Positions 1 through 10,846 are shown, numbered from the stretch's first letter. The stretch: 64,000 bases of DNA from Tritrichomonas musculus (GCA_039105265.1 JAPFFF010000001.1:3720001-3784000), one strand, 5' to 3'. Numbers and translations: made by a program. Notes: a model not told the origin generated them from the letters alone.

Positions 1-1429
1 CAATTGCTTCACTATCATCGTTAGATTTAATAATTTTACTTGATAAATAATATTTCAGTGCGCGAACTGACGCAAATCTAATTCGAATAGATGGACTCGA
101 TAATGTTGATCCAATAAAAGGAATTACAAAATCACTAGTCGGTAAATTTGTTGAATAATTAGAAACTAATGATAATAAAAAAAGGGAAGTTTCAATTGAA
201 ATATTTGAATTCATCTCAATCACCATTCCTAAGTATGTAAAAGAAAATTTTTCTGAAGAAGTAGAAAGCGTTGATAGATTAACTATTAAAGGCGCAAAAA
301 TGTTGGATGCATGCTCCGGAAATGCGTTAACAAATTTTTGAATCATATCACAAGCTGTATAATGTGGGGTTTCGTATTCAACTAAATCAAAATCTAAATT
401 TTGTTGATCATCATCAGATATCATTGAAAAAACTCGAATTAATGGCATTAAAAAGGTATCAAAGTGAGAAAAATTAAAAAATGAAATACGGCCTATTTTG
501 AGTTCCCGTACTAAAGCTGTTTTCAAAAAATGTATTGATGATAATAAAACAGATTCATTTGTGGATGTTGAAATATCAGAAGCAGCAATTTTTAAAACTT
601 TGTCTAGATTTTCGTGAAAAAAAGAAAGTGAGAAATATTTAAAAAATTTCCGAAAACAGTTATAGCATGTTGCTTTATTTTCTTCAACAATTACTATGAT
701 TTGAAGCAGCTGATTAAAAAATTGCATTAATGCGGTAATAAAAGAATTATATTCGTCGTTGATCTGTATAGTAGTAGATAATTTAGTAATATGGTTGAAA
801 GCATCAGCTATTTCTTTTGCCATTGCAGTAATAGCTTGAATTACTTCATTCGATAATTCATTAATTTGAAAAATTTGAAATAAAAACTGAAATAACAAAA
901 TGGTTTGGTCAATTTCAAGATCTGCATATTTAATTAGTGAAATAACTGAAATTAACAAGAAGTGCACATTTTTATTATTTGTTGATATAGAAGACCGAAT
1001 AGCATTAGTTAGATTTGGGATTATTTCTGGATGTCTTTTATCACATATTAGGACACCAAGAGATTCACCTAGTAAAATTGCAGATGAATGAGCTAGATTG
1101 AACTCGTCTGAGTCCAAAATAGGAAAAAGCAAGGTTGAAAGTTGTTCAAAAAAAGATGGGTCAATATTACTATTTTTGAGATAATCTGGATGTGTAATAG
1201 TTTGGCCTAAAAGGACAACTGATGCTTGCTGAATTTTTGGATGAATTAATCTTTGGTCATCAGAAAGATCAGCACTATTTGATGATATTATTTTAATTAA
1301 TTCTTCGATGTACAGATCAGTTTTTGTTTCACGTAATTGAATTATTGCTTTTTCAGCATTCGATCTGATTTGCTCATTGACATTAAATAAATCATGAAGC
1401 AAATCATAAAACATAAAAAATGATTTCAT
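1..1429 (-). CDS. Importin-beta-like karyopherin (partial, C-terminal part beyond left edge)
   Basis: Reading leftwards from an ATG at 1429 the frame stays open to base 1, giving about 476 codons with no stop, so the gene continues beyond the window. The N-terminus matches the importin-beta N-terminal pattern: a short helix, then NEQIRSNAEKAIIQLRET (roughly residues 16-33), followed by HPKIQQASVVLLGQTI, which resembles the second helical pair with its RQ-A-V-LK-type motif. The rest is helical and leucine-rich, as expected of HEAT repeats. Family knowledge: such receptors bind cargo and Ran-GTP and carry cargo through nuclear pores. The exact receptor type (importin or exportin) cannot be decided from this part. 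The start lies beside nested palindromes that may form its promoter. Confidence 0.75.
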   Translation of the reverse strand, partial: MKSFFMFYDLLHDLFNVNEQIRSNAEKAIIQLRETKTDLYIEELIKIISSNSADLSDDQRLIHPKIQQASVVLLGQTITHPDYLKNSNIDPSFFEQLSTLLFPILDSDEFNLAHSSAILLGESLGVLICDKRHPEIIPNLTNAIRSSISTNNKNVHFLLISVISLIKYADLEIDQTILLFQFLFQIFQINELSNEVIQAITAMAKEIADAFNHITKLSTTIQINDEYNSFITALMQFFNQLLQIIVIVEENKATCYNCFRKFFKYFSLSFFHENLDKVLKIAASDISTSTNESVLLSSIHFLKTALVRELKIGRISFFNFSHFDTFLMPLIRVFSMISDDDQQNLDFDLVEYETPHYTACDMIQKFVNAFPEHASNIFAPLIVNLSTLSTSSEKFSFTYLGMVIEMNSNISIETSLFLLSLVSNYSTNLPTSDFVIPFIGSTLSSPSIRIRFASVRALKYYLSSKIIKSNDDSEAI

Positions 1430-1468
1430 TTTGGTTAACAAATTCTACTTTAACCAAAAATTTTTGGT
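1430..1468 (-). promoter_or_regulatory. Nested palindromes directly upstream of the karyopherin start
   Basis: TTTGGTTAA at 1430-1438 is the exact reverse complement of TTAACCAAA at 1450-1458, with an 11-base gap. The right arm overlaps a perfect 16-base palindrome, ACCAAAAATTTTTGGT, at 1453-1468. Both sit within 40 bases of the ATG, where trichomonad core promoters lie. A role as a transcription factor site is inferred. Confidence 0.4.
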
Positions 1469-1796
1469 ACGTTTTTTAGTCTAAATTCTTATTTATTGAA
1501 CCTATTTCTGCGTAAAATTAAATCAACCCAAAAATAAAACAAACTTACTGAAGTTATTTTCTTGTTAATTTATTTGAAGTGATTACCAATTGTTCTCAAT
1601 TGAGAAAATGTAGAGGAAATTCTACGATTTTTATTTTGTTCTCTATTCTTTAAATCATATTGCTCGAATTGGGCACTTTTTTCAAAAAGTCCTGAAGATC
1701 AACATTACATAAAGATTCTTAAACAAAATACATATACAAGTTTAGTAATAAATATTTAAAAACAAAAATAATATAAAATATAAAATACAAAAATAA
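1469..1796. other. Spacer between karyopherin and FANCL-like genes
   Basis: AT-rich DNA upstream of the karyopherin palindromes and downstream of the next minus-strand gene. No coding frame, RNA gene or repeat of note was seen. Confidence 0.6.
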
Positions 1797-2894
1797 TTAG
1801 TGCGGTTGCTCTATTGCACACTGTATTGGCGCATCACAGAAAGGACAAGTACCATATACGACTTGGAAACTGTGCTCTTGCTTTGGACGGGATCTGAGCC
1901 AATCAAGAAGGCAAGATCTGTGAAACATTTTCCCACACTTTTCGCAAATGATTTCTGGAAGTTCTGCTCCAAGCCTTTCTGTATAACATATTCCACATTC
2001 AAAGTCAGTTTCGGCAAAAGCATCATCATCACGTTTTTTCAGAGGAACTCCTAAAGCAGCTTCCAAATTTTCTCGCAGGGAGCGGTTATAATTCCAAACT
2101 GTTGAATTAGTATTTGAGTTTGACATGAAGCGTTCACGCATTTCTTTACAAGCTTGCTCTGCACCAAAGAAAATAATTTTTGGAACGTTTAAAGGCTTTA
2201 AAGGATTGATTTCAATCTGAATTTGTAGAAAATTCGATACTACAATTCGTCGTAAACAGCAATTGAGAGATGGCTCTCGTGGCTCAATAACGCATGTTTG
2301 AGAATCGAGATCTTCAAGTTGACTCCAAAATGGTTGAAAAACTTGTATTGCATTTTTATGAAGATCAACAATATTAGAAAGCTTTGACGACATTGGGTCC
2401 CAATCAAACCGAACTGGAATTGGCAAATTTGAGGTAACTTTAGGCGGTGTGCGCGGGAAAGAGGCGCCATCTAGATCAAATCGAATATTTATCTTGTGAT
2501 CGAATTCGTCTGTTAACGTTATTTCAATAAATTCCAATGTTGGATCTATTTTGGTGACGTAATCCCATCCAATATTTCTTACTTCATCGAGTATCCTTCG
2601 ATAAAAAGAAGCTGGAGCTTGAACTTGATTAACCAAATTTGATGGTGCAAGTTTGGAAATAAAGTGAAGAATTCTTTCACAGAATGAGTCAATGCTTTGA
2701 GACCTTTGAAGTTCCATTTGTAAATATTGCTCTTTCCCATGCAATAGTTCAGCTAACTTTGATTCAGCTTCAAAATATAGTGGGTCCCGTGACACACGGC
2801 AAATGTAATCATAACTACCAACAGCAAGTAAACAAATATAAATATTTGGCGATGATTCATCAGGGAAAGCGAAGAATCGATTTTTCGTATTCAT
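1797..2894 (-). CDS. FANCL: FANCL-type E3 ubiquitin ligase (365 aa)
   Basis: The C-terminus carries a RING/PHD-like finger with the layout of FANCL: C300-x2-C303, C317-x2-C320, H325, C328, C350-x2-C353, with the typical FHRSCLLDWLRS and GTCPFCDAPI segments. The middle (about residues 85-285) contains RWD/UBC-like text such as IRFDLDGASFPRTPPKV and VPKIIFFGAEQA, consistent with the FANCL UBC-RWD (DRWD/URD) domain. Length is close to the animal protein (about 375 residues). Known role: FANCL is the catalytic subunit of the Fanconi anaemia core complex and monoubiquitinates FANCD2/FANCI at DNA crosslinks in the nucleus. The N-terminal ELF region is poorly conserved. An ATG at 2894 is the first in frame. 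Confidence 0.82.
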   Translation of the reverse strand: MNTKNRFFAFPDESSPNIYICLLAVGSYDYICRVSRDPLYFEAESKLAELLHGKEQYLQMELQRSQSIDSFCERILHFISKLAPSNLVNQVQAPASFYRRILDEVRNIGWDYVTKIDPTLEFIEITLTDEFDHKINIRFDLDGASFPRTPPKVTSNLPIPVRFDWDPMSSKLSNIVDLHKNAIQVFQPFWSQLEDLDSQTCVIEPREPSLNCCLRRIVVSNFLQIQIEINPLKPLNVPKIIFFGAEQACKEMRERFMSNSNTNSTVWNYNRSLRENLEAALGVPLKKRDDDAFAETDFECGICYTERLGAELPEIICEKCGKMFHRSCLLDWLRSRPKQEHSFQVVYGTCPFCDAPIQCAIEQPH

Positions 2895-3002
2895 TCAAAT
2901 AAAATTTATAAATTCAATAAAAATGTTCTAAAAATATTTGAATGAAACTTTACCTCTTTTAATAACATATAAAAATAAATTCAAATAGAAAACGCAAAAA
3001 AA

Positions 3003-4445
3003 TTAAAACAAACTTGAAGCTTTGGCGACGGATCGAAAAGGTTTCTTAATTTGTGGCGTTCGCGGCTGGCATAGAATTGGCAATGTAATGGGCTTTTCAT
3101 CAGTGAAGTGATTATTGTCAAACTCTGAGGAATTGCAATTCAAGAGATCATTAATACCAAGTTTGAAAGCTTTACCAGCATCTTCTTCAGTAGAATTAGT
3201 CAAATTTGAGCAATCTATATTATCACTATGTGCACCACATAAAATACTAGCTGGTGATCCAGGATCAAGGCTTGATGGAGATGAATTCGAAAGCAATGAA
3301 TCAGGCTTAGCAAGTAGTTGCTGGTTTGATTTCCTAATTCCCATAGTTTTCATTCGCATACAAGAACCGCAAAGAGGAATATGACCTGTACTTCCTCTTG
3401 TAGAAATTTTGGCGCTTTGCATTAAGTTATTCATACTAGGTGAGCTTAGAATCATACAATTAATTTTATGTTTCTTTTGTTCATAAGAAACCTTATTAAA
3501 TGCAGCATCTTCTCTATGAAGAATTGAAATGCCGTGCAAATTGAAAGCTTGAAAGTTTCCATCTTCTAAAATTTTAATTATACCGCATTGGTTGCTACCT
3601 TCACCTTTATAATTGCACGTTGAGAAAACGGTAATAATTTTTGAATCTTTTCCAACACGAACTCCGTTTTTAACACATTCATGACCTCTAATAAGCCTAA
3701 TAAGATTGTTATTATTTAAAAATGAAACCAAAAAAGCATGCCCAAACATACACCCATTTCCACGAGTTGATGGTATAATTCCGTCAGTGACTGTAGATGG
3801 ATCTGACCACATTACATCGTTAAGTAATTCACATGGAGGGTTTAAAGTTCTATCGAAATCTTCAAGTTGAGATAAATTCTTTAAAAGAGGAGAAAGTCCT
3901 CCGTGAACACATAACGTTGTATCAGCAACAATTGCAGCAATTTGCATATAAGAAAAAACGCAATTGAACAATTCATAAATCCCAGATTGACCAAAAAGTG
4001 CTATAACTTGTTCCATGAAACCATATGTTGAATTAATATTGTCGTATTCATGATTACCTCTTAATAGAGTAATATGATGAGGGAATTTGATTGCAAGAGC
4101 AAGGAGAAGGATAATTGATTCAAACGAATATTCACCTCTATCAACATAATCGCCTAAAAATAAAAATCTTGAGGTTGGTGGAGGAGATGCTGAAGCAAGA
4201 ATACGAATTAGATCTCTAATATTTCCATGAATATCACCAATAACAAATATATCTCCATCGAGATGAGCTACATTCGATGTCTCTTTTGAAAATACTTCTT
4301 CGGCTTCTTTTAATAAATCTTTAACCAACTGAAGCGGAAAAGATGGAAGTGGCATACTTTCAGTTCCAACAAGCTCGAAGTCGATAGATTTATCTGAGAA
4401 AAGTGGAACGAAAGCATTAAAAACTGCATTCGCGGCGATACTCAT
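3003..4445 (-). CDS. PPP-family Ser/Thr protein phosphatase with long C-terminal tail (480 aa)
   Basis: All PPP signature motifs are present: GDIHG at 70-74, GDYVDRG at 98-104, RGNHE at 129-133, HGGLSP at 181-186 and IRGHE near 252-256. Together they supply the metal and phosphate ligands of a two-metal phosphatase. The catalytic domain ends near residue 320. The remaining 160 residues are Ser/Asn-rich with a CxxC-like patch (PLCGSCMRM) and are not part of the standard PP1/PP2A core. The RAHE motif of animal PP1 reads RGHE here. Assignment to PP1, PP2A or PP2B is unsafe; the core is nearest to PP1 by eye. Substrates are unknown. Confidence 0.88.
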   Translation of the reverse strand: MSIAANAVFNAFVPLFSDKSIDFELVGTESMPLPSFPLQLVKDLLKEAEEVFSKETSNVAHLDGDIFVIGDIHGNIRDLIRILASASPPPTSRFLFLGDYVDRGEYSFESIILLLALAIKFPHHITLLRGNHEYDNINSTYGFMEQVIALFGQSGIYELFNCVFSYMQIAAIVADTTLCVHGGLSPLLKNLSQLEDFDRTLNPPCELLNDVMWSDPSTVTDGIIPSTRGNGCMFGHAFLVSFLNNNNLIRLIRGHECVKNGVRVGKDSKIITVFSTCNYKGEGSNQCGIIKILEDGNFQAFNLHGISILHREDAAFNKVSYEQKKHKINCMILSSPSMNNLMQSAKISTRGSTGHIPLCGSCMRMKTMGIRKSNQQLLAKPDSLLSNSSPSSLDPGSPASILCGAHSDNIDCSNLTNSTEEDAGKAFKLGINDLLNCNSSEFDNNHFTDEKPITLPILCQPRTPQIKKPFRSVAKASSLF

Positions 4446-5677
4446 TTAAAAAACTTGTTGTTTCTATTCAAAAATTTTCAAACAAATTCAGATTGAGTTT
4501 TCGACATGTGATGCAAAAATATTTTTTAAAAAAACGTTAATTATAATTTGTATAGAAATTAATTCTTTTTTTCAAAACTCTTTGAAATATTTGTGATAGT
4601 TAATTAGAATTTTGTGAAAGCTGCCAATAAAGAAATTGAATAGAAAGTTGGTAATACTTAGTAAAAAAACTCATTTATCTTTATACAATAAAAGTAATTA
4701 AAAGGAATAATTTAATTTTTTAAAGTGTTAAAAATAATTTATGTTGTGAAATTAATATCCCAAATGATAACTAATGATTTTTCCTTTTGAAAAGCATTCT
4801 TTGTTTTTAGTATTCATTGAATAAAATACAATCTTTCAATTTGATTCAATTATTTGTAAATAATCGATCTTTTTTTTTTATCATTTATAACTAGCCATTT
4901 ATAATAAGTTAAAATATTATGTTTAATTTTTATTCACAAAACATTAATGATTGGAGTTATATATTAATATTAGATTGTTGAATTGAAAAAAATTTTTGAA
5001 AGGTATACAAACTCTTTTTATTCAATTTGTTGAAAGCAAAAAGTTGATGATTTTAGGGCTTGCTAAAATTTTAATTGCATATTTTAAATCCTTATCATGT
5101 GTATAATTGTTTAATACTATTTATAACCTGTTTAGTTCATTATATAAGAAATTAGAACTTTTAATCTGTACTTTTTAAAAAACTAAAAAACACTAGAAAA
5201 GTGGTGATTAAAATATTATTTTTTTATTTTTGAACTTATATTTTTTTATATTATAGGTAGAAATTATTACTCTTCACTCATTCAATTTTTTTGCTTCTTA
5301 TTACTGCACTTTGAAGTTCGATGCCTAAATTTTAAAATATTAATAATTAAATAAGTAATCTCTCAAAATATAGAAAAATTATTATCATATTCACTTCATA
5401 TTTTTAGTATAAATTCATAATAAATTAATTATATAAAAAAAATTTATTGAATGTGCTCATTGAATATATTGTGAGTATGAATTATTTATCCTTTATAGTA
5501 AATTGATTATAGATATTGAATATATTCTGAGGTTTTTAATTATTTAATGAAAAAAAATTGATAGAAGTGATTGAATATTTTATGAATGCTGATTCTTTTT
5601 TTTTATCAATTTTGTTATAAAAATATAGTGAATTATTGACCTTGTAGATTAAAACAGATTTTTTTGACCTTATACTA

Positions 5678-5830
5678 AGGCCAAATAAGATTGAATTCCT
5701 TATTACTGTAACCGCCAAAATGCAGTAATAAGCGATCATTATTCACCTATTATAGGCCAAATAAGATTGAATTCCTTATTACTGTAACCGCCAAACCGCA
5801 GTAATAAGAACTTTTTCACCTTTCTAAAGG
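5678..5830. repeat. Tandem 76-bp duplication, each copy with a 10-bp-stem hairpin
   Basis: Two copies start at 5678 and 5754. Each begins AGGCCAAATAAGATTGAATT and contains CTTATTACTG, a 14-base loop, then CAGTAATAAG (hairpins 5699-5732 and 5775-5808). The stem is perfect in both copies although loop bases differ at two or three positions. Similar TTGACCTT/TTCACCT...AGG text flanks each copy. A further half-site CTTATTACTG lies alone at 5297-5306. Confidence 0.8.
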
Positions 5831-6115
5831 CTAATAATTTTGACCTTTAAATATCTTAACAAATTAATTTTTTTTAACAAAATTGAATCATTCAAAAATC
5901 CACTTTTTTAAAATGTAAAGATAAATTGAATGAATAAAGATAGAACTTTTTGTATTACAAAATAATAATCTTTTTTTATAATTTTTGAAATAAATTTAGA
6001 TATTATATATCAATATTTTTTAATATTTAATTTATATGCATTATATAATATATTCTATTATAATATTCTTTAAATTTTTCATTTTTTAAAAATATTTTAA
6101 AATTTTCAAAATTTC

Positions 6116-6148
6116 TTTATTACTGTGATTTTTTGCAACAGTAATAAA
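6116..6148. repeat. Third CAGTAATAA-type stem-loop
   Basis: TTTATTACTGT at 6116-6126 pairs perfectly with ACAGTAATAAA at 6138-6148 across an 11-base loop. The stem shares its core with the two hairpins 300-400 bases to the left, but the loop and flanks are unrelated. Confidence 0.75.
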
Positions 6149-7484
6149 TGCGAGCTGTATTTTATATTATTATATTCATTTATTTATAAAATAAAAATAT
6201 ATTTAATTAATTAAGAATATGTGGAGATACGAAAAATCAAAAATCGATATTTCAATAATTTCCAAATAATTTCTAATCCCTTCGATACAGTTTCCTGCAA
6301 TAATTTTATCGTTTTGTATATTTTATTTTACATGATATATATCGTTAATTGGGAGATCTACCTAGAATTTATTGAGATAAAGCTAAAATATTAATTTTTT
6401 TGACGGTTTAAGGAGAATTTGTCAATCTAACTTATTTTTTCGAGGAGGTGAAGTTGTCAATCTAAGCGAATTCAATTTTGAATGCATTGAAATCACGATC
6501 AAAATTACGCAAAGATTTAAAATTATAATATATTTATTTATAATCCAAATTTATTGAGAAAAATATAGAAAATTATAATTGAGAAATGAAAAGAAAAACT
6601 ATACAATTTATATGTAAATAATTATTGTTTTTCTTTCAATTTATAAATAAATATAAATTATAATATATTTAAATAACATTTTATTTATATTAAATTAAAT
6701 ATTTATTTATTTTTTTTTATATTGAATATAATATATAATATGAGATATTTAATGAAATATTTAATATTTGATAGGATATGAAATAATGAGTAATTAGACT
6801 GGATATTTCTATGAGTTAATACAAATTTTGTTTCTGAAAATTGAATTGAGAGAAAAAATATTTGATATCAAATATATCTTCTAGAGTATTAAAAATTCAA
6901 TAATTACATGTATATTTATTTTCTTTATTCAAAAAATATAAAGTTCCTCTAAAAAAGTTTAAATCTCTAATTTGTTAAGATAATTCAAAATTTGTGAAAA
7001 TTCTCAGAGCTTACACAAATTGTATTAACCATCCTAATTTTGATGAATCATATTCAAAATATTAAAAAAATTCAATTTTGAAAAGTTTATTTTTTACATA
7101 TTTTAAATTTACCCTAATGTGAATGATATTTGCCTCGCGAAATATTTGACCATTTTGATCGAAATAAAAAGAATATTTTGAATGTCTTAAGAATTATTTC
7201 TGAAAAGTATTCAAACTCTCTTAAATTTGTTTTGTGTGGATCTTCAGAAAACAATTTTATACATTGAATTATTTCTTAAAAATTAAAATAAATAAAATAA
7301 AATTTACTTTTATCTATAATTTATCTCATATTAGCATTTAAATTATAATTCCAGCTAAAAAAATTATCTTTTTATAAAATATTTATGCAATTCGGTTATG
7401 GCCAATATTTTTGATATTAAACTAAGAAAAAGCAATATAATTTGAGATAAAAAAACGGTTATCTATGGTCCATTATTTAAACAA

Positions 7485-7845
7485 AGCAACATTTACAGTT
7501 AACAAAACACAAGCTTATTTTCTTTTCTAACCTTCTTTACAGCAAAACAACATTCACAATTAATAACGTACAAGCTCGTATTCTTTTATAGCCTTCTTTA
7601 AAGCAAAACAACATTCACAATTAGCAAGATGCAAGCTCATTTTCTTTTTTAACCTTCTTTACAGCAAAACAACATTCACAATTAGCAAGATGCAAGCTCA
7701 TTTTCTTTTCTAACCTTCTTTACAGCAAAACAACATTCACAATTAGCAAGATGCAAGCTCATTTTCTTTTCTAACCTTCTTTACAGCAAAAAAAACATTC
7801 ATAATTAACAACATACAAGCACTTTTTCTTCTTTTACCTTTTTTT
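7485..7845. repeat. 61-bp minisatellite, about six copies
   Basis: The core AGCAAAACAACATTCACAAT recurs at 7541, 7602, 7663, 7724 and 7785 (the last slightly altered), a constant 61-base step. A shorter, diverged copy lies at 7485. Central copies are nearly identical while outer copies are worn, as expected for an array that grows or homogenises from its middle. No open frame runs through it. Confidence 0.9.
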
Positions 7846-9311
7846 TTTTTCTCATTTCTTTTATTTTCTTTTTGGAAATTTCTTTTTGAATTATGAATAA
7901 ACACTTTCTTTTTGCTATTTTTATGCTCCTTTATTTTTTTTACATAATATTAATTCTAAGATTAAATGACCAATATCTTTTAAAAAGTTTTAATATTGAG
8001 TGAAAATTTGGTCGATTTGTGATTTTTGAATATAATCCTAATTTTTTTGGTTTAAATACAAAAATCTTGAAATGACAAATTATCATTCCCAAGCAAACAA
8101 ATAAATAATCTTTTTATGGATCATAATCCATTTTAAAATATTTATTTTTTAATATTAGCCTATATAAAACAAAAGAAGTATAAATTAAAGTTTCACAAAA
8201 AGTTTAATCAAAATTCAATGTGCTCAAATTTTTCAAATAATTCTTTCAAAAAAATTGAAATAACTTTTTAATAAAACAGCTATATTTGATTTCTTGTATA
8301 TTTCTTTTATTATTCTAGCTATATATTATTTTATAATAGAAAAATATTTGCATTACATTTAAAATATACAAAGATATGCTCATATTTTGAGTAAATATCC
8401 AACTTTTTGAAAGAAAACTCAACAAACCAATTGAAAGAAAGATTTAAAAAATAGAAATTAATCTATATAAATTAAATTATGAAAGAAATATATACATAAT
8501 TAGACAAAATGCAAAAGGATAAGATATAATAATGATTTTTGAATGAGTTTTTACACAATTTTTTTATTTTTTTTTGCTAATTGAAAAAAAAATTGAGAAA
8601 CAGCTCACAATTTTTGAATAAATAATCTATATAAAAATAAAATTGAATTAAAATTTGAATACATTTCAATAAAGGCCAAAATTTTTGAATATTTTTACCA
8701 AATATCATTCAGACTAGGGTACTTCGACAAAGAAATAATTATTCAAATATGAATGAACATTTCAAATATTGAATTGATTATTTTTAAAATTCAATGAATT
8801 GAATAGTACGATAAAGTCGGGATTTTTGCTTACCTGTTTATATAGTTTAATTAATTTTAATATAAAATAATAAAAACAATATCAAAAATATGGAAGAATC
8901 TATAGACTATTTAGTTTGTGGGATATCTTCTTATACAACATAATTTATATTATTTCTATATATCACCAAAAGACCAGAGCAAATCACCATACCCAGGCTC
9001 TTTTTGCGATTTTTGGATATAATTCACATCCTTATAAAATTTGTAAATTTCGCATATCGTCTTGATTACATAAATAAAGATAAATGTCTCTTTGAAAAAA
9101 AGCAAATTTGAAAAAACTGCTTACCACTACCAAACTTTCTATCTTTAGTTTATTTATTTAATATAGTGAAAAATAAAAACAAATTAAAATGATATAAACA
9201 TAAATATTCTTTACATATATATAAAAGAAACAATAATTAGGATTTGTAAATAGAGAAAGAAAAAAGAACATAAAAACTAGATATAAGCATTTTTGTTAGC
9301 GTTAGATGTCA

Positions 9312-10448
9312 CTAAAGAGGGGCTTGATGATTCTGTATTGGTTGCCGAGTAACATCAAAATTTGAGAAATACTGTTGTATTGATTTTGGAAGACCAATTT
9401 GCTTTTCAACTTTGGCCATTGCTATTTTGACAGGTTGAAATTCAACCATAGATGAGTCTTTTTCGTTTGAACAAATTGCTTTTTGAGAAGAATTTGTTAA
9501 AGAAAATGGCGGAAAGCCAATATAATTTTGGCATCTATCTTGCTGACGCCACATTTTCTTTCTAAAATCATATATGCTCTGTACCCGTGCAACGTCTGGT
9601 GATGGATCTGTACATATTGTAGGATGAAATTTAATTAATATTTGTCTTTCCGTTTCAATTTTTATATCTTTTAAATCTTCGTCAGTAACATTAATATTAG
9701 TAAGATCAAAATCGTTATCAATTTTGGTTTCATTAGTTTCACGATATTTATTATTGGTGGTAATAAACGATAATAATTTTGATTTTGAAGAAAGAACAGA
9801 ATCTAGATGATTGAATATACATTTTTGGTCAATTCGCAATTTAATTTGTTTATGAATCTGTGGTTCAAAGCGAAAATCTGTTACATCACATATACAGTAG
9901 CCATTTTCGTATCTTATGCTTTCAAAAATATTATTATCAATTGATGAAATAAAATGGTCTTCAAAAAAACCTGTTTCTAGAGGATCAAAAAGATGATCTG
10001 AGTTAATGGAAAATGAATACTTACACGAAGTATCTGCTCTTAAATTTGAAATCAAAAAATAAGTATCTTTGAACTCAAAATATATTTCAGGAGAATAAAC
10101 TTTATCACAAGAATCGCTTAGATTTTGTCTCAAAGATTCAGTAGTATGTTGACAGTCTTCTGAATCATCAGAAAGTGATAATGAATCAAATCGATCATCT
10201 TTCAATATTGGAACAAAAAAAGCGACTTTTGAGCGAATTTTACCTATGAAATGAGAATCAATTTGAGTAATTGGATGTAAAAGTGTTTGCGTAAGAATAG
10301 AATCTTGACAAGAGTCGTGAAATAAGTCGTATATGTTAGATCCTTTTTCTCGGTTTCTTAGAAAAAAAAAAGAATTATTTCCTGTTTGAACTGCGATATC
10401 AATTTTTTGTTTTGGGCAAAAGAAGTGAATTTTACTTCCTTGCTCCAT
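9312..10448 (-). CDS. Unrecognised protein, 378 aa
   Basis: A single uninterrupted frame with an ATG at 10448 and normal Asn/Asp/Ser-rich composition for this genome. No known family was recognised. The first 230 residues look mostly beta-strand with many Phe/Tyr/Ile; an acidic serine patch (LSLSDDSED) lies near residue 95-105; the C-terminal 100 residues contain YDFRKKMWRQQDRCQNYIGF, the most motif-like part. No signal peptide or membrane segment is seen. An initiator-like TCATTA lies 20 bases upstream of the ATG, supporting a real gene. Its neighbour upstream on the same strand encodes a zinc-finger protein. Confidence 0.65.
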   Translation of the reverse strand: MEQGSKIHFFCPKQKIDIAVQTGNNSFFFLRNREKGSNIYDLFHDSCQDSILTQTLLHPITQIDSHFIGKIRSKVAFFVPILKDDRFDSLSLSDDSEDCQHTTESLRQNLSDSCDKVYSPEIYFEFKDTYFLISNLRADTSCKYSFSINSDHLFDPLETGFFEDHFISSIDNNIFESIRYENGYCICDVTDFRFEPQIHKQIKLRIDQKCIFNHLDSVLSSKSKLLSFITTNNKYRETNETKIDNDFDLTNINVTDEDLKDIKIETERQILIKFHPTICTDPSPDVARVQSIYDFRKKMWRQQDRCQNYIGFPPFSLTNSSQKAICSNEKDSSMVEFQPVKIAMAKVEKQIGLPKSIQQYFSNFDVTRQPIQNHQAPL

Positions 10449-10846
10449 TTGGGAAATAAAGAATTAATGATTAGCAAAAATTATTTTGACCATTTAAAAA
10501 TTGAATTTTTCAAATTTGTTGTTATAAGCTGCTTTAATATCTCCTCCCAATTTGTAAAAATAGATCAATTACAAATAATATATTATACTATATATTTTAA
10601 TGCATATACTCATGTATATATACATAGGTTTTGATTGAAATTTTAAAGATTAGTTTTTACGAATACTATCATCTTGCAAAAAAAAGAAAAATGACTTTTA
10701 ATTTGGAAATGTATAACCAATCTTTACCAAATATAAAACAGTAGAATGATATATAATTATATAAATAACCAAACATTTATTGATATAAGTGCAACAAATA
10801 TCAAATTTCTGCTGATCCCAATAGAAATATGCTCAGATCACTTACT
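10449..10846. other. Spacer between two minus-strand genes
   Basis: AT-rich spacer carrying the initiator-like site of the 378-residue gene at its left end. Nothing else was recognised. Confidence 0.5.
10465..10470 (-). promoter_or_regulatory. Initiator-like TCATTA, 20 bases before the 378-aa gene
   Basis: On the minus strand TCATTA places a candidate +1 A at 10468, 20 bases before the ATG. It fits the trichomonad initiator TCA(+1)Y(T/A). Such short motifs also occur by chance, so this rests mainly on its position. Confidence 0.4.

Larger units (their letters stand above)
4446..9311. other. 4.9-kb non-coding AT-rich region
   Basis: No convincing gene lies here; short open frames are of the size expected by chance in such DNA. 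It holds a tandem 76-base duplication with stem-loops (5678-5830), a third related stem-loop (6116-6148), and a 61-bp minisatellite (7485-7845). Near 6400-6470 the decamer GTCAATCTAA occurs twice in slightly less AT-rich sequence, perhaps old decayed DNA. No tRNA-like box B or other RNA gene was recognised. Confidence 0.6.

Noticed and set aside
2895-2950. Initiator-like TCATTC upstream of the FANCL-like gene
   Set aside because: It lies 49 bases from the ATG, farther than typical trichomonad initiators, and TCATT is frequent in AT-rich DNA.
4446-9311. tRNA, snRNA or 5S genes in the large spacer
   Set aside because: No box A/box B pair or conserved snRNA core was found by eye; the slightly GC-richer patch near 8,975-9,010 fits no known RNA.
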